From NCBI GenBank assembly GCA_040881175.1, contig JBBEDS010000007.1, forward strand, positions 1 to 30,891: a stretch of 30,891 nucleotides of DNA, written 5' to 3'. Every line of letters starts with the position of its first letter. The stretch's first letter is position 1. Below the pieces are notes generated by a model. That model searched no databases, had not been told where the DNA came from, and saw only the letters and a program-made list of their open reading frames with translations. This DNA comes from JBBEDS01 sp040881175 (GTDB lineage: Bacteria > Patescibacteriota > Minisyncoccia > 2-02-FULL-40-12 > IGHO2-01-FULL-4-A). Below are positions 1-7,692 of this stretch, one piece after another. The translations under genes and the position numbers were made by a program.

Positions 1-55
1 AGGACACGTCCCTCTCACGGATGAAACAGGGGTTCGAATCCCCTTGGCGCTGCCA
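1..55 (+). tRNA. tRNA-Glu (anticodon CTC), 5' part outside window
   Basis: The 3' two thirds of a tRNA are visible. A 5-bp anticodon stem (7-11 with 19-23) encloses the loop 12-18, which reads CTCTCAC, so the anticodon at 14-16 is CTC and decodes the Glu codon GAG. A 5-bp T stem around TTCGAAT follows, then a 7-nt acceptor strand, discriminator G52 and an encoded CCA at 53-55. The 5' acceptor strand and D arm lie before position 1. A hairpin terminator follows directly. Confidence 0.95.
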
Positions 56-61
56 CTGATT

Positions 62-100
62 AAAAAATAGCGAGGCATCACTGCCTCGCTTTGCTTTTTT
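62..100. terminator. bidirectional intrinsic terminator
   Basis: A perfect 9-bp stem (69-77 with 82-90) has a TCAC loop, with A6 on the left and a T-rich run on the right, so it can stop transcription both ways. It serves the tRNA on the plus strand and the cytochrome-like gene on the minus strand. The stop codon of that gene (78-80) lies in the hairpin loop. Confidence 0.88.
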
Positions 101-395
101 CAAAATCAGATTCAAAGGAACGAATATAGTCGAACAACTCATTTTTCTGTTTAGCGCTTAGCGGAGTAGCCCGATCTTTAATGCGTGACCGCAACTCTTT
201 GTCAGAGACCTTCTGGGTATACAGCCAGATAAGGCCCGGCTGCACGGGGGTTGCCGTTAATCTGTGACACAGACCGCAATAGTCAGAAAAATATTTTGCA
301 CCCTCTTTTTCTTTGCTGGACTTTTCCTGACCAAGCAGAGGAATAGAGAAGAGGGCGAAAAGAATTGCCGTAATTGTCAGAGTACTGATACGCAT
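78..395 (-). CDS. small secreted c-type cytochrome-like protein
   Basis: A 105-residue protein if started at the ATG at 395. A longer in-frame reading exists to 458, but 395 has a GGGAGGT Shine-Dalgarno 6 nt upstream and begins a clean signal peptide (about residues 1-22, ending LLG-QE). A CGLCH haem-binding motif lies at residues 40-44. The rest resembles the C-terminal half of a class I cytochrome c, with an LSAKQKNELFDYI helix. There is no methionine after the CXXCH; where the axial-ligand MP usually sits the sequence reads ATP. Haem attachment is inferred. It would act outside the membrane, perhaps in electron transfer. Its promoter overlaps the divergent glutamate dehydrogenase promoter. 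Confidence 0.78.
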   Translation of the reverse strand: MRISTLTITAILFALFSIPLLGQEKSSKEKEGAKYFSDYCGLCHRLTATPVQPGLIWLYTQKVSDKELRSRIKDRATPLSAKQKNELFDYIRSFESDFEKSKARQ

Positions 396-429
396 CCCGC
401 ACCTCCCTTGATAGCGAAACTTTAACTGA

Positions 430-458
430 AAGATAGCACCCATTTGTAGCCAAAACAA
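430..458 (-). promoter_or_regulatory. promoter of the cytochrome-like gene
   Basis: On the minus strand, TTGTTT (458-453), 17-nt spacer, TATCTT (435-430) preceded by TGC (an extended -10). It overlaps the divergent promoter for the gene at 508. Confidence 0.55.
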
Positions 459-471
459 TAATAGTTATAAA
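444..471 (+). promoter_or_regulatory. promoter of glutamate dehydrogenase
   Basis: TTGTAG (444-449), 16-nt spacer, TATAAA (466-471). The leader of about 30 nt carries GGGAGG at 491-496 ahead of the GTG at 508. It is interleaved with the minus-strand promoter, so the two genes may compete for polymerase. Confidence 0.5.
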
Positions 472-507
472 CTTGACGCCTCATTATCTCGGGAGGATAC
501 TGAAAGT

Positions 508-1788
508 GTGGCCAGCCATTTTCGCAATATTCAAGTCCGTATCAAACAAGCCGCAGAGATTTTAGACCTAGAGCCATGGTTAAGGTCTAAGCTGTGCGGT
601 TTTAAATTGCGCTGGGCATGCGATCTAGAGGCCAAAATGGATGATGGTTCCTTGAGACAATTTCGGGCAGTCAGAATTTGGCACCGCTCACCGCATACAG
701 ACCAACCTCATAAGGGAGGAATGAGGTTTCACCCAAATGTAACTGAAGAACAAATGATGTCTCATGCTATGGAGATGTCTTTAAAGTGCTGGATCATGGG
801 ACTAGAGTGGGGAGGGGCCAAGGGTGGAGTCGCTCTGGATCCGGCGGAACACTCGCCGCAAGAGTTAAAAAATATTACCGAGGCACTGGTTGATGAGATG
901 GACGAGAGGGGAATACTCGGACCTTATCGTGATGTACCAGCTCCCGATGTCGGTACGGATACGAGGGTAATGAACTGGATAAGACAGAGATACTCCCAAC
1001 GCAGAAGATCATTGGAGGATGCTCGTTTTGCCGGTGTTGTTACAGGTAAACCGGTTGGCTATGGTTTTGGTGGTATACCTGGCAGGAAAGAGGCAACTGG
1101 TTACGGTCTAGTTCAAGTCTTGGAGACTTATCTGAAGTTAAGGGATATTGATAAGAAGGATATTAAACGGGTCGCCATCATGGGTTTTGGCAACGTAGGT
1201 TATCATGTTGCCCTCTTCTTGGCTCAAAAAGATTTTTCAATCATCGCCATCAGTGATGTAGATGGGGGAATATATAACCCGAAAGGACTAAAGATAAAAG
1301 ATTTTGAGGATAAGAGTAAGGTAAGTGAAATAAGTAACGGGAAACCAATTACGAACAAACAGCTTTTAGAACTTAAGGATATTGATATTTTAGTCCCTGC
1401 TGCTTTAGAAAATGTAATCACGAAGAATAATGCTAGGAGGATTAAAGCCAAGTTCATAATCGAGGGAGCCAATGGCCCTACGACTCCTGAAGCAGATACA
1501 ATATTACAAAAAAGGAAAATTGAAGTGATTCCTGACATTCTGGCAAATGCCGGAGGCGTGACTGTCTCATTTTTCGAGTGGGCCAGAAACCTGAGCATAA
1601 AGGACGAGAGAGTGCCCCGGGCTATTAAAGAAGAGGTTTTGAATTCTTTGTCAGATATGATGTCAGCAGCTACTAAAGAGGTGTTTGGATATGCTCAAAA
1701 ATATGATGTTTCTATGAGGTTGGCAGCATATCTAATGGCTATAGAACGAGCCGCGCCTCTCTTTAAAACCAAGCATACGGCTGTATAA
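508..1788 (+). CDS. gdhA: glutamate dehydrogenase (Glu/Leu/Phe/Val dehydrogenase family)
   Basis: Catalyses reversible oxidative deamination of glutamate to 2-oxoglutarate and ammonium with NAD(P). At 426 residues it is full length for the hexameric bacterial family. The substrate domain shows HKGGMRF (68-74), GGAKGG (102-107, active-site Lys) and APDVGTD (145-151, catalytic Asp). The Rossmann domain begins at GFGNVG (226-231), followed by ISDVDGG. The conserved ILANAGGV segment is near residue 345. The GTG start is set by GGGAGG 11 nt upstream. It links amino-acid and central carbon metabolism, and the neighbouring cytochrome-like gene may reflect a respiratory or redox setting. Cofactor preference cannot be read safely. 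Confidence 0.95.
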   Translation: MASHFRNIQVRIKQAAEILDLEPWLRSKLCGFKLRWACDLEAKMDDGSLRQFRAVRIWHRSPHTDQPHKGGMRFHPNVTEEQMMSHAMEMSLKCWIMGLEWGGAKGGVALDPAEHSPQELKNITEALVDEMDERGILGPYRDVPAPDVGTDTRVMNWIRQRYSQRRRSLEDARFAGVVTGKPVGYGFGGIPGRKEATGYGLVQVLETYLKLRDIDKKDIKRVAIMGFGNVGYHVALFLAQKDFSIIAISDVDGGIYNPKGLKIKDFEDKSKVSEISNGKPITNKQLLELKDIDILVPAALENVITKNNARRIKAKFIIEGANGPTTPEADTILQKRKIEVIPDILANAGGVTVSFFEWARNLSIKDERVPRAIKEEVLNSLSDMMSAATKEVFGYAQKYDVSMRLAAYLMAIERAAPLFKTKHTAV

Positions 1789-1801
1789 ATCAGCAGATAT
1801 A

Positions 1802-1810
1802 TGATATAAT
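1802..1810 (+). promoter_or_regulatory. extended -10 promoter giving a leaderless mRNA
   Basis: TGATATAAT matches TGn-TATAAT exactly. Only six bases separate the -10 box from the ATG at 1817, so transcription should begin at or next to the start codon. No Shine-Dalgarno is present. Confidence 0.65.
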
Positions 1811-1816
1811 CGGCTG

Positions 1817-2188
1817 ATGGGTAAGATCAGACACAAGATTTTAGCCGATTTTCTATTAGCTCTGCATATTTTGTGGGGGATCCTCCTTATTGGGGGAACG
1901 TTTTTTATTCTAGAGCATAGATGGTATGTGCCCTGGCATATGACTCTCATTAGTGCCACCCTATTTTTCAACCTTTTCTTTGATGGATGTCCAATTACTT
2001 GGTGGGAAGAGAAATATAGGCGAAAGTGGGACCCTAATGTTGATTATCACCCAAATTCCTTTGCGGTGACATATTTCAGGAAGATATTCAGGATAAATGC
2101 CAGCCCCAGGCAGGTTATATGGGTGTTGATGCTAATAAAGATCGCCTCCTATTATACTTCGGCTTTAATTTTGACAAACTTGATATAA
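1817..2188 (+). CDS. small membrane protein, DUF2784-like
   Basis: A 123-residue protein with three likely membrane helices: about residues 9-31, 39-55 and 101-121. A GCPITWWEEKYR segment (57-68) and a following Y...SF...Y stretch resemble the CPLT..E...R signature I recall for DUF2784, an uncharacterised small inner-membrane family; the family call is from memory and only moderately sure. The gene is probably translated from a leaderless transcript. Its last codons contain the extended -10 box of rplU, so the two genes are almost fused at the regulatory level. No function is assigned. Confidence 0.75.
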   Translation: MGKIRHKILADFLLALHILWGILLIGGTFFILEHRWYVPWHMTLISATLFFNLFFDGCPITWWEEKYRRKWDPNVDYHPNSFAVTYFRKIFRINASPRQVIWVLMLIKIASYYTSALILTNLI

Positions 2189-2189
2189 T
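2181..2189 (+). promoter_or_regulatory. extended -10 promoter of rplU
   Basis: TGATATAAT lies over the stop codon of the preceding gene (stop 2186-2188). The ATG at 2212 is 22 nt downstream, giving a leader of about 15 nt without a clear Shine-Dalgarno. Confidence 0.6.
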
Positions 2190-2211
2190 CTGCTAAATTA
2201 TCTGGACTACT

Positions 2212-2535
2212 ATGAGCTTTGCAGTAATAAAAACAGGCGGAAAACAATATAAGGTCTCTGAAGGAGATCAGCTTTTAATTGAGAAATTAGACCATGAAGT
2301 TGGAGTAGAATTTGATTTTGATGAAGTTCTACTGGTAGGTAATGCCAAGCCGGAGAACGCGAAGATCGGCCAGCCGTTAGTAGAAGGAGCTAAGGTTCAC
2401 GCTCGTGTTATGGATCAAGGAAAAGCCAAGAAGAAAATCGTATTTAAATACTCTAATAAGACTCGCTATAAAAAGAAAAAAGGCCACAGACAGCCTTTTA
2501 CCAAAGTAGAAATATTGAAAATAGTCACTCAATAA
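2212..2535 (+). CDS. rplU: 50S ribosomal protein L21
   Basis: L21 is a 23S rRNA-binding protein of the large subunit. The 107-residue length matches the family (about 100-105). Diagnostic stretches include the N-terminal FAVIKTGGKQYKV, a central EVLLVG, and the basic tail with KYKKKKGHRQPFT and TKVEILKI. Unlike the common rplU-rpmA pair, L27 does not follow; the next gene is recR on the opposite strand. The stop codon is inside the stem of the shared terminator. Confidence 0.97.
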   Translation: MSFAVIKTGGKQYKVSEGDQLLIEKLDHEVGVEFDFDEVLLVGNAKPENAKIGQPLVEGAKVHARVMDQGKAKKKIVFKYSNKTRYKKKKGHRQPFTKVEILKIVTQ

Positions 2536-2567
2536 CAAAACCGCCCGATGAAGGCGGTTTTGTTATT
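2531..2567. terminator. bidirectional terminator shared by rplU and recR
   Basis: A perfect 15-bp stem (2531-2545 with 2553-2567) has a 7-nt loop, with A/T-rich outer arms that give a T-rich run on either strand. The stop codons of both convergent genes (rplU 2533-2535, recR 2563-2565) are embedded in opposite arms of the stem. Confidence 0.92.
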
Positions 2568-3159
2568 TCCTGTGCTTCAGGGCATTGGCCAGTGTAATCT
2601 CATCCGCATATTCCAGAGATGATCCGGACGCCAAGCCTCGAGCCAGACGAGTCATCTTAACATCGAGAGGTCGTAGTTCCTCTTCAAGATAAAGAGCGGT
2701 TGTCTCTCCATGCGTGTTAGGATTGGTAGCTATTATCACCTCAATATCTGCAGTTAATCCTTTCAATTTCTCAACTCTTTTAACTAGTTCAGCTATCTTT
2801 AGTTTTGCCGGCAGTGTACCGCTTGCTGGATTAATTATGCCTCCAAGGACGTGGTACACGCCGTTGAAGCTGCCTGTTTTTTCCATAGATTCAAGATCGG
2901 TAACTTTCTCTACCACGGCTATCCTAGTTTTATCTCTTTTTGTACTGGCGCAAATCGCACATTGGCTTGTGTCGGCGAAGTTAAAACAGACGGTACATAA
3001 TGTCGGGCCGCTCTTCAACTCGGTTATGGCGTTAGAGAAATTATCTAACTCTTCGGGTGCCCACTCGAGCATGGCTAGAACTAAACGTGTTGCCTGCCTA
3101 GGACCAATACCTGGTAAATTAGAAAACTGTTCAATTAGTTTTTTAACCTTTTGAGACAT
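2563..3159 (-). CDS. recR: recombination mediator RecR
   Basis: RecR acts with RecO/RecF to load RecA onto SSB-coated gaps. The 198-residue length is typical. A helix-hairpin-helix lies at LPGIGPRQA (15-23), a four-cysteine zinc site at C55, C58, C67 and C70, a Toprim domain follows (VVEKVTDLE, then IIATNPNTHGE), and the C-terminal RLARGLASGSSLEYADE stretch is characteristic. Its ATG overlaps the stop of dnaB by one base (TAATG), so the two are translationally coupled in one minus-strand operon. Confidence 0.97.
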   Translation of the reverse strand: MSQKVKKLIEQFSNLPGIGPRQATRLVLAMLEWAPEELDNFSNAITELKSGPTLCTVCFNFADTSQCAICASTKRDKTRIAVVEKVTDLESMEKTGSFNGVYHVLGGIINPASGTLPAKLKIAELVKRVEKLKGLTADIEVIIATNPNTHGETTALYLEEELRPLDVKMTRLARGLASGSSLEYADEITLANALKHRK

Positions 3160-4520
3160 TATATATTCTTAGCCAAATTCCTGAATGAAACGCGATCTTC
3201 ATCAAAGTATAGCTCTATTTCTCCTGTAGGACCGTTTCTGTGCTTAGCAATCAATATCTCTGCAATATTTTTCTTCTCAGTTTCGGGATTAGCCCTATCC
3301 TCTCTGTATATAAATAGAACCAGGTCAGCATCTTGCTCAATAGATCCTGATTCACGCAGGTCTGATAATTTAGGTCTCTGGTCATTCCTGCTCTCAACTC
3401 CACGGGAAAGCTGCGATAGGGCAATAACGGGAATATTCAGCTCTCTAGCCAGCCCTTTAAGGCCACGGGAGATTTCAGAGATCTCTTGAACTCTGTTGTC
3501 GCCGTAGCTACGGCTGCCGGTAGACATTAGCTGTAGGTAGTCAACTATGAGGAGTCCTAGGCCATGTTCTGCTTGCAATCGTCTGGCCATGGCCCTCATC
3601 TGAAGTACTGTAGGCGAGGTCATGTCGTCTACGAAAATCTTGCATTTGGCCAAGCTGTCCAATGCTGTCTGTATCTTCTCAAAGTCGTTGTTATCACCCT
3701 CGGATGATAAACGCCCAGTTCTCATCTTGTGAAGACTTATGCCGGCCTCTGAGGAAATCAAACGATCGACAACCTGATCACGGGACATTTCCAAAGTGAA
3801 AATACCAACTGGAAGATCCGATTCCTTAGCCGCATTGCGGGCGATATCCATGGCGAGGGTACTTTTACCAAGAGAAGGTCTGGCACCAATGACAATCAGG
3901 TCAGATTTCTGAAAACCGGCAGTGATATTATCCAGATCATAGAATCCGCTGGGTATGCCGCGTAATTTGCCGTCTGCTTTGTGAAGATTGTCTAGACGCT
4001 CGAATGCTTCATGTAGGGAGGTACTTAAGGGCTCAAATCTTTGCTGTATAGACTTTTGTGAAATAGAAAATAGTTTTTGCTCAGCCTGGTCCAGCAAAGC
4101 TTCAACATCTTCTTCCTCTTGATAGCCGAGGCCGATAATATGATGGGCCGTATCTATCATATCTCGCAGAATTTTTTTACGTTCTACTATCTTGGCATAA
4201 CTGGCGACATGAGCAGAAGTAGGAACCGAGTTAACTAAAGAGGTTAGGTATCCGATTCCGCCTATAGTCTCTAATTGTCCCGACTCCTCTAGAATATTAG
4301 ATAGGTTCAGCAAATCTATCGGTTCGCGTTTTTCATATAGCTTTACAATGTGCCCGTATATTATCTGATGAGCGCGGCTATAGAAGTCTTCTGGGTCGAG
4401 AGAGTCAGCTACCTTGTTTACAGCTTCTTTATCAAGCAAAAGAGAGCCTATTAGACTTTTCTCGGCTTCAAGGTTCTGAGGAGGAAGCTTGTCGATTAAT
4501 GTTTTGGAAGTCTTGGCCAT
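3159..4520 (-). CDS. dnaB: replicative DNA helicase DnaB
   Basis: DnaB is the hexameric 5'-3' helicase that unwinds the replication fork. The 453 residues match the family. The N-terminal domain opens with PPQNLEAEKSLIGSLLLD (13-30), followed by the linker helix. The RecA-like domain has Walker A GARPSLGKST (212-221), the LLIVDYLQLM Walker B strand, and the LRESGSIEQDADLV segment that follows the SQLSRGVE motif. It begins the dnaB-recR operon. A -10 box sits 8 nt upstream of the ATG, suggesting a leaderless or nearly leaderless transcript. Confidence 0.97.
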   Translation of the reverse strand: MAKTSKTLIDKLPPQNLEAEKSLIGSLLLDKEAVNKVADSLDPEDFYSRAHQIIYGHIVKLYEKREPIDLLNLSNILEESGQLETIGGIGYLTSLVNSVPTSAHVASYAKIVERKKILRDMIDTAHHIIGLGYQEEEDVEALLDQAEQKLFSISQKSIQQRFEPLSTSLHEAFERLDNLHKADGKLRGIPSGFYDLDNITAGFQKSDLIVIGARPSLGKSTLAMDIARNAAKESDLPVGIFTLEMSRDQVVDRLISSEAGISLHKMRTGRLSSEGDNNDFEKIQTALDSLAKCKIFVDDMTSPTVLQMRAMARRLQAEHGLGLLIVDYLQLMSTGSRSYGDNRVQEISEISRGLKGLARELNIPVIALSQLSRGVESRNDQRPKLSDLRESGSIEQDADLVLFIYREDRANPETEKKNIAEILIAKHRNGPTGEIELYFDEDRVSFRNLAKNI

Positions 4521-4528
4521 GACAAGTT

Positions 4529-4534
4529 ATTATA
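4529..4534 (-). promoter_or_regulatory. -10 box of dnaB-recR operon
   Basis: On the minus strand, TATAAT is preceded by CTG and followed 8 nt later by the dnaB ATG. An 11-bp inverted repeat (4538-4562) lies just upstream, where a -35 element or regulator would contact. Confidence 0.6.
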
Positions 4535-4537
4535 CAG

Positions 4538-4562
4538 AAAAATTTCTCTTTGAGAAATTTTT
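4538..4562. repeat. perfect 11-bp inverted repeat upstream of dnaB
   Basis: AAAAATTTCTC (4538-4548), a TTT loop and GAGAAATTTTT (4552-4562) form a perfect dyad between the dnaB -10 box and the promoter of the plus-strand orphan. It could be an operator for dnaB or a weak hairpin; no gene ends here, so a terminator role is unlikely. Confidence 0.6.
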
Positions 4563-4583
4563 AGGGGGATAAGGTGTGGAATA

Positions 4584-4612
4584 TTGACTGGCTGACAAAT
4601 GGAGCGTAATTT
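4584..4612 (+). promoter_or_regulatory. promoter of the 84-aa orphan gene
   Basis: TTGACT (4584-4589), 17-nt spacer, TAATTT (4607-4612). The leader is about 35 nt and carries a GAGGAGG Shine-Dalgarno. Confidence 0.5.
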
Positions 4613-4653
4613 ATATACAGTTTCTTGGCTATTTTAAAACGAGGAGGCATGTC

Positions 4654-4908
4654 ATGGGACATTACGCTTCAGAAATGGACCCGGAGTACGCTGCAAGACA
4701 AAGGATAGCAGAGCGCATGAACAGGATAAGAGGGGAATTGAAAGATGTTCCTCTTGGCGAGTTCACCGTTGGTGAGCTTGAGGCCGTCATGAGGCTCATG
4801 GGGCTTGCATATAATGGAGCGGGCACCCTAGAGCCTCATAAAGAGCACTTCAAACAGCTTGAGGCCGTAGTGGCCAGAATTAAACAAAAACAGCTGGAAG
4901 GCTGTTGA
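4654..4908 (+). CDS. small hypothetical protein, 84 aa
   Basis: An unrecognised, soluble, mostly helical and charged protein (MGHYASEMDPEYAARQRI...). There is no signal peptide or membrane segment. Support for its reality: a sigma70-like promoter, a strong GAGGAGG 7 nt before the ATG, and a terminator 40 nt after the stop. It stands alone on the plus strand between two minus-strand housekeeping units (dnaB-recR and Nramp-cysS), a placement shared by several other small genes here. No function is proposed. Confidence 0.75.
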   Translation: MGHYASEMDPEYAARQRIAERMNRIRGELKDVPLGEFTVGELEAVMRLMGLAYNGAGTLEPHKEHFKQLEAVVARIKQKQLEGC

Positions 4909-4947
4909 ATAGGTGGCCTGTTTCTATCTGATTATTAAGCACGTCAA

Positions 4948-4975
4948 ACCCCGAACCATAAGGTGAGGGGTCTTT
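4948..4975 (+). terminator. intrinsic terminator of the 84-aa orphan
   Basis: A composite hairpin: outer ACCCC/GGGGT, a symmetric GA/GA internal mismatch, inner ACC/GGT and an ATAA loop (4948-4971), followed by a short T run. It ends just before the cysS stop codon and could also affect the convergent transcript. Confidence 0.65.
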
Positions 4976-4978
4976 ATA

Positions 4979-6376
4979 TTATTTAAGCGACTTTTTAATA
5001 AGCGGGCCGAAGGGCGTATCGTCTATTCCATATCCCATTTCTTGGATTTCGGCTCTTAATTCATCAGCCCTTGAGTAGTCTTTCTCTCCTCTCGCATTTT
5101 CTCGCTCTTTAGCCAGTTTTTTAACATCTCCTGGTATTTCTGTAGGCTTGGCAGGAATTACTCCGAGTACCTTATTAAGATGAACCAACATTTTGATAGT
5201 TTTTTTGCAAGACTCCTTGTCTAATAACCTTGAATCTATGAGGGGGTTCAGCTTTCTTATCAACTCAAAAATATGGCCGATTGCTTTGGCTGTATTGAAG
5301 TCATCGTCCATTTCTTTCTCAAAGTCTTTACGTATTTGCTCTATCAGCTCTTCAATCTCCAGATTGGTTTTTTTGGGTAATGAGCTTTGCGCTGACTTTA
5401 GCCTTTGCATGAATTCTGCGATGCGGTTAACGGCCGCCTCCGCATGCTTTATACTATCTTCGCTGTAATCGAGCGGAGTCCGATAATGAGCCATAAGGAC
5501 CATCATTCTCAGCGCTTCGGGCTGGTAGTCCTTTAGAATTTCCCGAATCGTGACGAAGTTATCCAGTGACTTGGACATCTTTTGCCCATTTACGGTGAGA
5601 AGCCCGGAGTGAAGCCAGTACTCAACAAAAGGTTTTTTATCGGAGGCTGATTCTTGCTGGGCAATTTCTGCTTCGTGGTGGGGGAATATTAGATCCTGAG
5701 CTCCGCAGTGTACCTCGTACTGTTGGCCAAAGTTCTTTTCGGTGATGGCCGTATCTTCTATGTGCCAACCTGGGCGCCCTTTGCCCAGAGGAGTATCCCA
5801 TGATGGCTCGCCGAGTTTAGAGAATTTCCATAATGCGAAATCTCCTTTGTTTCTCTTTTTTACACTCTCATCTATGCGCGATACCGAATCACTGGCTTCT
5901 GTACCTGTTCTGTTAGCCAGTTTGCCGTAGTCAGAGAATTTAGATAGGTCGAAATAGTAACCGTCGCCCTCTATCTTATAAGCGAAGCCCTTCTCGACGA
6001 GCGTTTGTATCTGTTTGACTATCTGCGAGATATAGTCTGTGGCTCTGGCATATTTATCTACCGAATCGATGCCCAAGCTCTTCATGTCTTCGTAATATGA
6101 TTTTTCAAACTTCTTGGCCAAATCAGATGGCTCAACGCCTCGCTCTTTGGCCCTTTCGATTATCTTGTCATCAATGTCGGTTATATTCTGTAAATATTTA
6201 ACCTGGTATCCTTTGTGGCGGAGATATTTTACGATTACATCAAAAGCCACATAAGTTCTGGCATGACCTATATGTGCAAAATCATAGACCGTTGGCCCAC
6301 AGACAAACATCCGGATTTTAGATCCTTCTGGTTTAAATTCTTCCTTCTGCCTGGTTAGAGTATTGTATACCTTCAT
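4979..6376 (-). CDS. cysS: cysteinyl-tRNA synthetase
   Basis: A class I aminoacyl-tRNA synthetase that charges tRNA-Cys in the cytoplasm. At 465 residues it is complete. The N-terminal CGPTVYDFAHIGHART (26-41) includes the HIGH motif and the first zinc Cys. Further zinc ligands are in EVHCGAQDLIFPHHE (C224, H233/H234). KMSKS is at 266-270. The anticodon-recognition C-terminus contains the ARGEKDYSRADELR stretch. It starts one base after the stop of the Nramp-like gene, so the two are probably co-transcribed. Confidence 0.97.
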   Translation of the reverse strand: MKVYNTLTRQKEEFKPEGSKIRMFVCGPTVYDFAHIGHARTYVAFDVIVKYLRHKGYQVKYLQNITDIDDKIIERAKERGVEPSDLAKKFEKSYYEDMKSLGIDSVDKYARATDYISQIVKQIQTLVEKGFAYKIEGDGYYFDLSKFSDYGKLANRTGTEASDSVSRIDESVKKRNKGDFALWKFSKLGEPSWDTPLGKGRPGWHIEDTAITEKNFGQQYEVHCGAQDLIFPHHEAEIAQQESASDKKPFVEYWLHSGLLTVNGQKMSKSLDNFVTIREILKDYQPEALRMMVLMAHYRTPLDYSEDSIKHAEAAVNRIAEFMQRLKSAQSSLPKKTNLEIEELIEQIRKDFEKEMDDDFNTAKAIGHIFELIRKLNPLIDSRLLDKESCKKTIKMLVHLNKVLGVIPAKPTEIPGDVKKLAKERENARGEKDYSRADELRAEIQEMGYGIDDTPFGPLIKKSLK

Positions 6377-6377
6377 T

Positions 6378-7646
6378 TTATAGGGTTATGAAAAATATTG
6401 TTGTCCCAACTGCCAGTATAATCATAGTCAGGTAACTTAACAAATTATGCGTATGGCCAGCATGATTGGGCCCCACTATTTTCGGGTTATTAGCCATATG
6501 TATAACTATGCCTATCAGAAAGGGGGCAACGATACCATGAATGATTGCCGTATAGAATAGCGCCTTTATCGGGCTGATTCCAAGGTACGGAATGAGAAGA
6601 CCGAGTGCCGTCGAGGCGATGATCACGACATAGAATTCCTTGGCTTTATTGAACGGTTTATCCAAGCTGGCTTCCCAGCCGAACATTTCTGCGAGAACAT
6701 ATGCGGCTGAACCGGCTAAGATGGGGATAGCCAATAAGCCGGCGCTTACGATACCAAGGGTGAATAGGAGATAGGCGTACTGGCCGGCTAAAGGCTGCAA
6801 GGCTGTGGCGGCTTCTTCAATGGTCTCTATGCCATTAACGCCTGCACTGAATAGTACCGAGCCGGTCAGGGCGATTATGAAGAAGCCAATGAAGTTGGAG
6901 AAGAACATGCCCATGGCCGTTTCTCTTCTGGTGTGCCTCAGCTCGCTCCTGGCAACTATTCGGAATTTGCATATCTTTACACGATTTCCGTTCTCCATCT
7001 TCTTTTCCTCAGCTTCTTCACTCGCTTGCCAGAAAGCAAGATATGGGGAGATTGTCGTACCAGCAATGGCCACGATCATGATTATGTAATCTTTTGTGAA
7101 TTCGAAAGAGGGGATAATGGTTTTAACTAATATCCTTGACCAATCGTCAACTGCGATAAATCCTGCTAGAACATATACCAACAAAGAGAGTGACAACCAT
7201 TTAAATATTGATGCAATTTTTCTATACGACAGCTTCACCACTAGAAATAGAATGAACACCACGACAATGAGAGAAATTATCTTCGTCGAGCCCGGAGTTA
7301 GTAGCTCAATAGCCGCTGCCATACCGGCAACATCGGCTCCGATGTTGAATATGTTGGAAGACAATATCAAGATAGCCACGAATACCAGTAGACCTTTTGA
7401 GTAGTATCTTTTAATATTCCCAGCCAACCCGCAACTGGAGGTTATGCCGATTCTTGCGGCCATATCCTGTACCGCGATCATGAAAGGCAATAGGTACAGC
7501 ATAGTCCAAAGGGACATGTAGCCGAATTTTGCTCCGGCTATGGAGTAGGTGGCTATACCGGACGGATCATCGTCAGACGCGCCCGTAGCAAGGCCTGGGC
7601 CGATCCCACGCCAAAACTTTTTGAGTTTAGTTTTAAGCCTAGACAT
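6378..7646 (-). CDS. Nramp-family divalent metal transporter, divergent motif
   Basis: A 422-residue protein with about 11 membrane helices and the family N-terminal pattern GPGLATGASDDDPSGIATYS. The helix-1 metal motif, DPGN in canonical MntH/Nramp proteins, reads DPSG here (27-30). The helix-6 segment, typically MPH-like, reads TTISPYLAFWQASEE (S200-P201-Y202), so the metal-coordinating Met is absent. Fold membership is clear from the overall pattern, but the substrate cannot be assumed to be Mn2+ or Fe2+. It is the first gene of a two-gene unit with cysS, driven by an extended -10 promoter and probably leaderless. Confidence 0.88.
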   Translation of the reverse strand: MSRLKTKLKKFWRGIGPGLATGASDDDPSGIATYSIAGAKFGYMSLWTMLYLLPFMIAVQDMAARIGITSSCGLAGNIKRYYSKGLLVFVAILILSSNIFNIGADVAGMAAAIELLTPGSTKIISLIVVVFILFLVVKLSYRKIASIFKWLSLSLLVYVLAGFIAVDDWSRILVKTIIPSFEFTKDYIIMIVAIAGTTISPYLAFWQASEEAEEKKMENGNRVKICKFRIVARSELRHTRRETAMGMFFSNFIGFFIIALTGSVLFSAGVNGIETIEEAATALQPLAGQYAYLLFTLGIVSAGLLAIPILAGSAAYVLAEMFGWEASLDKPFNKAKEFYVVIIASTALGLLIPYLGISPIKALFYTAIIHGIVAPFLIGIVIHMANNPKIVGPNHAGHTHNLLSYLTMIILAVGTTIFFITL

Positions 7647-7653
7647 TTAAATA

Positions 7654-7662
7654 ATTATACCA
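7654..7662 (-). promoter_or_regulatory. extended -10 promoter of Nramp-cysS, leaderless
   Basis: On the minus strand, TGGTATAAT (TG at 7662-7661, TATAAT 7659-7654), then 7 nt to the ATG at 7646. No Shine-Dalgarno is present. Confidence 0.65.
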
Positions 7663-7692
7663 GAGTCAGCGTCCTCTCGCGATGGATATTTA

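Noticed and set aside
1..100. tRNA 3' end as an attachment site of an integrated element
   Set aside because: No integrase, and no second copy of the tRNA 3' end was noticed in the window.
2171..2189. TTGACA followed by TATAAT upstream of rplU as a -35/-10 pair
   Set aside because: The spacing is only 7 nt. The promoter is better explained as an extended -10 (TGATATAAT).
2714..3154. 146-codon open frame on the plus strand
   Set aside because: Antisense to recR, whose zinc, Toprim and helix-hairpin-helix motifs are clear; no initiation signals.
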